Assembly: GCA_964473395.1 (NCBI GenBank)
Contig: CAYYOW010000074.1
Coordinates: forward strand, 1 to 11,712
DNA length: 11,712 nt
Reading direction: 5' to 3'
Source of the DNA: Sulfidibacterium sp964473395
GTDB taxonomy: Bacteria; Bacteroidota; Bacteroidia; Bacteroidales; F082
The translations under genes and the position numbers were made by a program. The notes under the pieces were generated by a model, which worked only from the letters and a program-made list of their open reading frames with translations, was not told the origin of the DNA and did not search any database. Below are positions 7,501 through 11,712 of this stretch, one piece after another. Positions within the stretch are counted from its first letter, which is position 1. Every line of letters starts with the position of its first letter.

Positions 7501-10500
7501 CCTCCTCATATAGTGTTTTCCGCAAAGAGATTAAAAACGCCCTGGAGATTGTCCTTAAATACTGGAGACTGTTTTATGAAGCCAAAAATGACGAAAAGAA
7601 CAAAGGTCGCAGCACTGATGATTTGTTAGAGGCTATTTTCTTTTTATCTTCCGAACGGGCTTTCATTGACCAGGTTTTAGACGACTTTTCGCTGATACGC
7701 AATCTTCAGAAGAAGCCTTTTCAAACCCTGCTTATCGATAACCGGTGGACACTTTACCACGCTTCTCCTGCTGTGAGTGGCGTGAGTATTCATTCCATCG
7801 ACAATTCACAAAACGCTGTCATTGAGTTTACTGATGAACTGGGACGTTGCTCCAGCCTTCCTGAATTTATTCAGAGCAAGGCATTCACTTCGATTTATGA
7901 AAATCTTCTGCCACAGGTTTATCCTAAAATCCCGGCTATCAAGCATCTGCCCTTTGGCCGGGTGCTGGCATATTATGGCAAATCAACGCTGTTGAAATAT
8001 ATCACCAACAAACTAAACTACGAGCCCAACCACTATGTGCTGGATGCACCGGATGAAGATCTGATTATGGCGGAAATTTTGCTAGAGATGGAACGGTTGC
8101 TGTTTTCCTCTGGCAAAACCAAAATAATGGCGCTACACAGCAGTGGTAACCACCACTCGGATGTAGCCAGGATGGAAGGGCTGAACAGCCTGCTGCGGAA
8201 ATACATCGAGGAGCTGATGCTACATTTTAACCTGCCATTTGAAAATGACCCATCTGCACCCTCCATGTCGGAGCTGATACAGAGTATCCAGGAAAAATTT
8301 GTTGAGATTATCGGCGTGGGATTAAGCCGTATTGATTTGGATCATTCCCTGAAAGCTTTTGGTGATGAGATTTACACGCGCTTGGAAGAGGCGAACCTGC
8401 ACCTTGGCAAAAAGCTCTTCGGCGACATACAACGCCGGATACACGAACGAGTGCATGCTCCAGAGCTAAGTCCGGCACAACGTATTGCTTTTCTCTATCT
8501 GTTAAAAGAAAAGAGCACTTTCAAAACGAACCTCATCGGTATGTTTGAAGCTTTCCAACAACAAATAGATAAGCTTGATGACCGGGAAACGGAAGCACTG
8601 ATCAATGAATTTTTGTACAAAGCTTTACCTCAGGAGTGGCACCTGCTCTGGGACGAAGTATCGGAAAACGGAAATAAAAAAGTTCCGGCTGAAAACCTGC
8701 ATCAGGAAACCCGCTGGTTTGTCCTTTTCCTCATTCAACTGATGAATAGTACTAAAGCTAATGAGCATTATTATCCTTATGTGCACACGGTGATGCGGTT
8801 GTCCGAGGCCGTTTTTCTCAAACAAAATTCTGCCATCAATGAAATGGTTCAGCATGGGATCAGTGTTTATGAACATTTTGATATAAAGCAACATACACTG
8901 ATTGTGAACGAAGAGAAATCTCTGGAATGGATTCCCCGGATGCTTTCGCAATGCGGTGTGATAGCCACGGAACAAAATGTACAGACGCACACGCGCATTG
9001 TCACTGATTCTAAAAAGCGGGAGTTTCCTTACCATCGTCTTGACAGGACTCATGGTGAAGAAAACAAAAAGGAGAAAATCGATGCGCTGGCACAAAAGAA
9101 TTCCAACGAATACATCAAAGTGCTGGACACACGTCCTATGCCCTCGTTTTTCCAAAACCGTATTCAACAGTTTATCGGAAACATGGATGCCGGCGATTAC
9201 CGTTGTAAAATTTTCAATGGCGGATTGGTGAACGAATTATTTGTTTTCCACAAATCTTACATGAAATACCTTGCCGACAATTTCCGGCTGATGCAGAAAC
9301 AGGAGGTTACCCTCGAAGAGATTCAAAAATTTGTTCCGGATACCATCTGTTTTTACGGTTTCCCGGAAAAGCTTATCTCTTTCCCTCAAGTCGGATATTT
9401 CGACATCCCGGGGCCGCGTGGAAACATCAAAACTATTGTGGCTCCGCTGCGTAAAGAGGCGGATTATTTCGGAAACATCAAGAAGCCACGCTTGACGGTG
9501 ATGAATGAGAAGATAAAAGAGATGGGTGGCATTCCTATTCATGGCTCTATGTTCGCCGTAGAAGAAGAAGACGGTGCAGTTTTTGTTGTGCAAATCAGCG
9601 GTGACAGCGGTGTGGGCAAATCAGAAATGCTGGCAGCCATGATGCTGAAATGGATGAAACAAAACCTGACCGGTGTTCGCTCACTGAAAATGATTGCCGG
9701 CGACATGCTGCACCTTTTCCCCGATAAGGAAGGGAACCTTTATGGTATTGGTACCGAAGAGGGTGATTTCAGTCGCGTTACCGACTTTGATCCGGATTAC
9801 ATCAAATTCTATTATACTCTTTTTGAAAGCGCTTCCGACTCCAACGTGGAAGACCTGAATTCCAGGAGTACCATCAGTGGCCTTTGTGACGTGAGCATTC
9901 CTTATAAAATCGACATTATGCTCACTGCCAGCAACTTCGCCCGTGAAGAAGCCGGGATTACACGTTATGAAAATCCTGAAAACTTCATTCTTTACCGCAA
10001 CTCGCACGGCGAACGTAAGGAAAAAGCCACCAGTGGTGATAACCCGAACTTCCAGCGGACGCTGATGCGTTACACCGGCGACAAAAACATTGTGGAGGTG
10101 ATGGATCGTCACGGCGCCTATATCGACGATGTGCTGGATTGGGAGTATGACGATTATACCGGACATTACTACCTCTGTTCATCCTACAAAATGATTGACC
10201 AGATCAACCTTGAGGAAGTTGTTAGCAAGATTTTTATGGATAAGAAATTTTGCGAAGGGGACAAAGAGTGGACAATTTCGGAGGTTGATTTCGATATTAT
10301 TAAGAACCGATTTTTGGCTACTGTTGTTTCGGAAGAAATAGAAAAACAGCAAATTATTGACCGTAACTTGTTTAACACATTATTTGATTCGCTGGCAAGC
10401 ACACCGGCAGGGCAGCCGTTTGTGGCCGAAGAAGGCGAATTTGAAAGCAAAAAGTACCTTGTGGAAGCACTGAAAACAGGTGAAGGTAAAAAGGTACAGC

Positions 10501-11144
10501 TTGGTATCCTCTCCACCGACATTGGCCGTAAAGGCAAGGAGATTACCGGCCCTCAAATTGCTGCCGAAGATATGCGCCGTCTTATTCGCGAAGTGCGCAA
10601 CAAACGTCCCGACATCAACGAAAGCAAAAACCGGGTGAAAAACCTCATTAGGGAAAAATATGCTGTCGTTTTTGCCAATATTGAGCAAAATGCAGAAATT
10701 GACCGCTACAATTTCTGGTTATGGCAGATGGAAGAGATGCGGAAGGTCAGACTGGTACGCATCGACCGTCCCAAAGAGGAAATTGATCTGTCAAACCTGA
10801 AAAAGCTTATCGATGTTGATTTGGAGTTTCAGCCGTTACTGGTAACACCAAACATGAACCTTGAGTTGTCTGCCATGAGCGAAACTTACCGGCAGTTATT
10901 ACTCTTGCCACATATGGATGCGCTTATCGCGGTTTTCAAAAGTTATGCAGACGAGGTTTATGTCGTCGGCAACTATACGCAAGAGACGCAGATAAATAAT
11001 GTCATCGTGCAGTTATTGCTGCTGAACCGGCACATCCTCAGCGACGACCTTACCAAAGGGATGCTCATGCACAAGGTGGATCGCGAAACTATTGCCGCCG
11101 CCAAACAGGCAGCTCTGGAGATAATCCACGCCGGAAAGAAATAG
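4515..11144 (+). CDS. Giant 2209-residue multidomain protein: aminotransferase-like plus PEPCK/HprK-like P-loop kinase domains
   Basis: One uninterrupted frame of 2209 codons (roughly 250 kDa) with no signal peptide or membrane segment, so probably cytosolic. Seen in order: an unrecognised mostly helical N-terminus (1-430) with a short coiled coil (about 350-395); a linker with GGGR (457-460); a fold-type-I PLP aminotransferase-like core (about 590-1020) with N676-P-S-G, D705-E-A-Y708, STTK750, R758 and FLR985FSLGG; an unrecognised block (about 1030-1640); a PEPCK/HprK-like domain (about 1645-1860) with K1656-K1657, H1676, P-loop GDSGVGKSE (1696-1704), D1730 and NSR1784; and an unrecognised charged helical tail (about 1900-2209). 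Conserved catalytic residues suggest both recognised domains may be active, but neither reaction nor substrate can be assigned. It has its own promoter, is flanked by asnB upstream and converges on ridA. I know of no characterised protein with this architecture. Gene reality is near certain; the domain calls rest on motif reading only. Confidence 0.93.
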   Translation: MRTLSKTKLKPGEDALAFIDLYLALQPKAENFLPSHYMDLLKNFYRLCYEEPDDPVYQQKEIQRQLLVLKEAFPSYGDVSLMLFPHEESKAFQYRSRLNKFRSRLINLMDTELINDEKQEEAKKVLGFQDFSMGTPPFTRANLKFRFSILLGEEVTMLRRFREVLGIYDEQEKLQWKYLMDVLEQMIVQSAHYTTKAEKTDFLERMSQSTYFKGLNGLLTTVVSGSPETAISLLKEELFHPKQVVVTDYESDEQLFQKVQENNTAVFAIKVKSLTHNPFGNPKWFPFLSRMIFVDNSPMAIRTNISLVFCFHNKIIQSLDKVHTKKLGALANSQMNLRLILEKVSLANLQKFKLSMDNKIVSYENELDQLKKEQLGVTNNLEKNLSLFKFDEFSRQIIKDKYALSKLSNYLDLIIRCADSSRQRVLNKALIETFEERTLQYFYSGNKKLHIATVVEGGGRNQIKTYGDFLLQRKLKPVNKEIVERCRVILNLYPDTYQRTLKNHFHKNFGINLFLEKYKQYLIKVENEADNEGRLKNVLIDLGILEKYNTLTPGEQRIIKEFISNLTNLKKTSISDDVQMIIRDVLFGKEDKVLKPYILFNKYSSWEYLDLFPTDRFDINPFDLEIGITPEGRIDFDRLTLRLERMKNTFQIFDESGNIWDRFCENLTIVINDPANPSGYSDFNNPALLSFIKFVSTSKITLFLDEAYNDTVKTKDPAEPKWRTISRYVMDNLNQKYARLNMVSSISTTKNLGATGDRLGAIVATPAKKEVIEFARKKNNKETGNTNSLYMLVNVLETAQQAKRIKNILEEKLPQNASRHKIKRLIEQYIVSTCVEQSDHKSKRKSDSHLKKTFEGSPLHIFLLNEMVSIDKLNMLELPDDFKYKDEPFFAYYQKQLVGALNGFRVNKNFRNESLKRLDIAKETTSELLEGEEGKYARLVASDGSFLLNIQLSYFFSFQDLEKFTQKLAEQRGIAVIPYQTGFLRFSLGGYLEGSTSSYSVFRKEIKNALEIVLKYWRLFYEAKNDEKNKGRSTDDLLEAIFFLSSERAFIDQVLDDFSLIRNLQKKPFQTLLIDNRWTLYHASPAVSGVSIHSIDNSQNAVIEFTDELGRCSSLPEFIQSKAFTSIYENLLPQVYPKIPAIKHLPFGRVLAYYGKSTLLKYITNKLNYEPNHYVLDAPDEDLIMAEILLEMERLLFSSGKTKIMALHSSGNHHSDVARMEGLNSLLRKYIEELMLHFNLPFENDPSAPSMSELIQSIQEKFVEIIGVGLSRIDLDHSLKAFGDEIYTRLEEANLHLGKKLFGDIQRRIHERVHAPELSPAQRIAFLYLLKEKSTFKTNLIGMFEAFQQQIDKLDDRETEALINEFLYKALPQEWHLLWDEVSENGNKKVPAENLHQETRWFVLFLIQLMNSTKANEHYYPYVHTVMRLSEAVFLKQNSAINEMVQHGISVYEHFDIKQHTLIVNEEKSLEWIPRMLSQCGVIATEQNVQTHTRIVTDSKKREFPYHRLDRTHGEENKKEKIDALAQKNSNEYIKVLDTRPMPSFFQNRIQQFIGNMDAGDYRCKIFNGGLVNELFVFHKSYMKYLADNFRLMQKQEVTLEEIQKFVPDTICFYGFPEKLISFPQVGYFDIPGPRGNIKTIVAPLRKEADYFGNIKKPRLTVMNEKIKEMGGIPIHGSMFAVEEEDGAVFVVQISGDSGVGKSEMLAAMMLKWMKQNLTGVRSLKMIAGDMLHLFPDKEGNLYGIGTEEGDFSRVTDFDPDYIKFYYTLFESASDSNVEDLNSRSTISGLCDVSIPYKIDIMLTASNFAREEAGITRYENPENFILYRNSHGERKEKATSGDNPNFQRTLMRYTGDKNIVEVMDRHGAYIDDVLDWEYDDYTGHYYLCSSYKMIDQINLEEVVSKIFMDKKFCEGDKEWTISEVDFDIIKNRFLATVVSEEIEKQQIIDRNLFNTLFDSLASTPAGQPFVAEEGEFESKKYLVEALKTGEGKKVQLGILSTDIGRKGKEITGPQIAAEDMRRLIREVRNKRPDINESKNRVKNLIREKYAVVFANIEQNAEIDRYNFWLWQMEEMRKVRLVRIDRPKEEIDLSNLKKLIDVDLEFQPLLVTPNMNLELSAMSETYRQLLLLPHMDALIAVFKSYADEVYVVGNYTQETQINNVIVQLLLLNRHILSDDLTKGMLMHKVDRETIAAAKQAALEIIHAGKK
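5562..5699 (+). other. Predicted coiled coil in the giant protein (about residues 350-395)
   Basis: Within the unrecognised N-terminal third, residues about 350-395 (NKIVSYENELDQLKKEQL and the following NNLEKNLSLFK) show spaced hydrophobics and dense charge typical of a short coiled coil. It could support oligomerisation or act as a spacer before the aminotransferase-like core. No coiled-coil scoring was run. Confidence 0.45.
6282..7574 (+). other. Aminotransferase class I/II-like (fold type I PLP) domain, about residues 590-1020
   Basis: Motif order and spacing match aspartate aminotransferase (AAT; pig cytosolic numbering). NDPANPSG (672-679) corresponds to N194-P-T-G. LFLDEAYND, with D705 and Y708, corresponds to D222-x-A-Y225. 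SSISTTKNLGATGDRLG (744-760) supplies the PLP Schiff-base lysine K750 (K258) and phosphate-binding R758 (R266), with the exact 8-residue spacing. FLRFSLGG (983-990) supplies R985, matching the substrate carboxylate-binding R386. K750 to R985 is 235 residues against 128 in AAT, implying an insertion of about 100 residues that includes a lysine/serine-rich stretch (about 840-856). The N-terminal lid region is not recognisable. A PLP enzyme is the simplest reading; a regulatory, non-catalytic pseudo-aminotransferase is possible. Confidence 0.8.
9447..10094 (+). other. PEP carboxykinase/HPr kinase-like P-loop domain, about residues 1645-1860
   Basis: The segment aligns by eye with the core of ATP-dependent PEPCK (E. 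coli PckA numbering). YFGNIKKPRLTVMNE (1651-1665) corresponds to YGGEMKKGMFSMMNY, giving K1657 for the metal ligand K213. IPIHGS gives H1676 for H232, with the same 19-residue spacing. The P-loop SGDSGVGKSE (1695-1704) matches GLSGTGKTT in position but is HPr-kinase-like in sequence (GxSGxGKSE). MIAGD gives D1730 for D269, NSRST gives R1784 for R333, and IDIMLTASNFA (1799-1809) resembles the PEPCK segment VIFLTADAFG. The superfamily assignment is firm in my view; the substrate (oxaloacetate, a protein Ser/His, or another) is unknown. Confidence 0.78.
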
Positions 11145-11150
11145 ATGTCA

Positions 11151-11192
11151 AAACCATCGCTGCCAAAAATTATCCTTTGGCAGCGATGGTTT
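11151..11192. terminator. Shared bidirectional terminator of the giant gene and ridA
   Basis: AAACCATCGCTGCCAAA (11151-11167) and TTTGGCAGCGATGGTTT (11176-11192) form a perfect 17-bp hairpin with an 8-base loop. A-runs and T-runs at both ends let it act on either strand. It begins 6 bases after the giant gene's stop codon. The right arm and part of the loop are the last codons and stop of ridA (11170-11192), so one arm is coding sequence. Confidence 0.85.
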
Positions 11193-11550
11193 CAATCTCC
11201 ACCAAAACGCCCAACGGCAGTTCCCTCACAGCAAAGGCAGCCCTTGCCGGAGGATTTTCCGGGTAGTATTTGCCATAAACAGTGTTCATAGCCGCAAAGT
11301 TGCCCATGTCGCTCAGCAAGCAGGTCGATTTTATCACATCCGAAAAATCATAACCAGCCTCTTTGAGAATAGCCCCGATATTTTTCATCACCTGTTCCGT
11401 TTGTTCGGTAATACCGCTTTCCGCTACTTTTCCGGTTTGCGGGTCAATAGCTACCTGTCCGGAAATAAACAACATGCCGTTGGCCTCCACGGCCTGGCTG
11501 TACGGGCCTATGGCTGCCGGTGCGTTAGGAGTATGGATAATTTTTTTCAT
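11170..11550 (-). CDS. ridA: RidA family 2-iminobutanoate/2-iminopropanoate deaminase
   Basis: The 126-residue product matches RidA (E. coli 128 residues) end to end. It has IGPYSQA (14-20, with Y17), FISGQ (28-32), NPPARAAF (99-106, with R103) and LVEIETIA (116-123, with E118/E120). R103 is the arginine equivalent to E. coli R105, which binds the substrate carboxylate and separates true RidA from inactive relatives. The position of E. coli C107 is Ala here. RidA hydrolyses reactive enamine/imine intermediates released by PLP enzymes such as threonine dehydratase, protecting other PLP enzymes from damage. I chose the ATG at 11550, not the in-frame one at 11655, because the product then starts MKKIIHTPNAP as in the family and because the promoter lies between the two. 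The gene converges on the giant gene, and the 25-bp gap plus its own 3' end forms their common terminator. Confidence 0.95.
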   Translation of the reverse strand: MKKIIHTPNAPAAIGPYSQAVEANGMLFISGQVAIDPQTGKVAESGITEQTEQVMKNIGAILKEAGYDFSDVIKSTCLLSDMGNFAAMNTVYGKYYPENPPARAAFAVRELPLGVLVEIETIAAKG

Positions 11551-11567
11551 GGTTATAATGTTTTCTT

Positions 11568-11597
11568 CAAAAATACAGGAATTATTTATCATCCGAA
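11568..11597 (-). promoter_or_regulatory. ridA promoter (-33 and -7)
   Basis: The minus strand carries TTCG (11597-11594, one mismatch from TTTG), an 18-base spacer, then TATTTTTG (11575-11568), a full match to TAnnTTTG. It ends 17 bases before the ATG at 11550, so the leader is about 10 bases and the upstream in-frame ATG at 11655 would not be transcribed from it. Confidence 0.65.
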
Positions 11598-11626
11598 GAC
11601 AAATAAATACTGGCGAGTGTTGTAAA

Positions 11627-11646
11627 AAGATGATAATTTTCATCTT
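11627..11646. repeat. AT-rich inverted repeat upstream of ridA
   Basis: AAGATGA (11627-11633) and TCATCTT (11640-11646) form a 7-bp stem around TAATTT. On the minus strand it is followed by a short T-run, so it might be a weak terminator for a gene beyond the right edge, or an operator upstream of ridA. Nothing else is recognisable between 11647 and 11712 apart from a poor TGCCTTTG box at 11664-11671 on the plus strand. Confidence 0.35.
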
Positions 11647-11712
11647 AAATTGCATTTTAATTATGCCTTTGTTATGCAGTAAAATATTGTATAATCGGAA
11701 GTTTTTCGATTT

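Noticed and set aside
7956..7997. Second P-loop-like string GRVLAYYGKST (residues 1148-1158) in the giant protein.
   Set aside because: The glycine-to-GKS/T spacing is 7 rather than the 5 of Walker A (GxxxxGK[ST]), there is no matching Walker B nearby, and the preceding residues do not look like a beta-strand/loop of an NTPase.
2630..11144. A lasso-peptide or other RiPP cluster, prompted by an asparagine-synthetase homologue next to an HprK-like P-loop.
   Set aside because: The AsnB has canonical length, Cys2 and complete glutaminase motifs. There is no precursor peptide, PqqD-like or transglutaminase-like protein, or transporter, and the P-loop sits in a 2209-residue protein.
11551..11655. 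A 35-residue N-terminal extension of RidA from the ATG at 11655.
   Set aside because: RidA proteins begin at MKKIIHTPNAP-like sequence, and the matched promoter is between the two ATGs.
1..11712. CRISPR array, integrase, insertion sequence or phage genes.
   Set aside because: No regularly spaced direct repeats, transposase motifs or att-like duplications next to the tRNA were found. The only repeat family seen is the REP-like hairpin pair.

Overview
The window looks like a chromosomal segment of a Bacteroidota (Bacteroidetes) bacterium, probably of the Bacteroidales/Marinilabiliales type. The main reason is the promoters: most transcription units are preceded by the phylum's -7 element TAnnTTTG, twice with a TTTG-like -33 element 18 bases upstream. 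Genes mostly lack strong Shine-Dalgarno sequences, base composition is moderate (my estimate is mid-40s % G+C), and spacers are AT-rich. Species cannot be named from this sequence alone.

Layout from left to right. (1) 1-670, minus strand: the N-terminal 223 residues of a PHP-family phosphoesterase of the histidinol-phosphatase type, cut by the window edge. (2) 907-990, plus: tRNA-Leu(CAA) with its own promoter and a strong terminator. (3) 1053-2318, minus: a U32 'peptidase' family protein, probably an RNA-hydroxylation enzyme (TrhP/RlhA type). (4) 2319-2629: a divergent spacer holding two tandem REP-like hairpins with compensatory stem changes and the promoters of both flanking genes. (5) 2630-4294, plus: asnB, glutamine-dependent asparagine synthetase, followed by a terminator. 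(6) 4515-11144, plus: one uninterrupted gene for a 2209-residue protein, more than half the window. (7) 11170-11550, minus: ridA, convergent with the giant gene and sharing a 17-bp perfect hairpin terminator with it. (8) 11551-11712: the ridA promoter region and the right edge.

The giant protein is the striking item. I read an aspartate-aminotransferase-like (fold type I, PLP) core at about residues 590-1020, with the residues equivalent to N194, D222, Y225, K258, R266 and R386 of aspartate aminotransferase. Near the C-terminus, at about residues 1645-1860, there is a PEP-carboxykinase/HPr-kinase-like P-loop domain that keeps a Lys, His, P-loop, Asp and Arg set matching K213, H232, K254, D269 and R333 of E. 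coli PckA. The N-terminal ~430 residues, a ~600-residue middle block and the last ~300 residues are unrecognised. I know of no described enzyme with this architecture, and its function is open.

The neighbours fit a nitrogen/aspartate theme: asnB consumes aspartate and glutamine, a transaminase-like domain could interconvert aspartate and oxaloacetate, a PEPCK-like domain could act on oxaloacetate or phosphorylate another substrate, and RidA removes reactive imines made by PLP enzymes. That link is inference from adjacency. The genes are in separate transcription units, and several are ordinary housekeeping genes.
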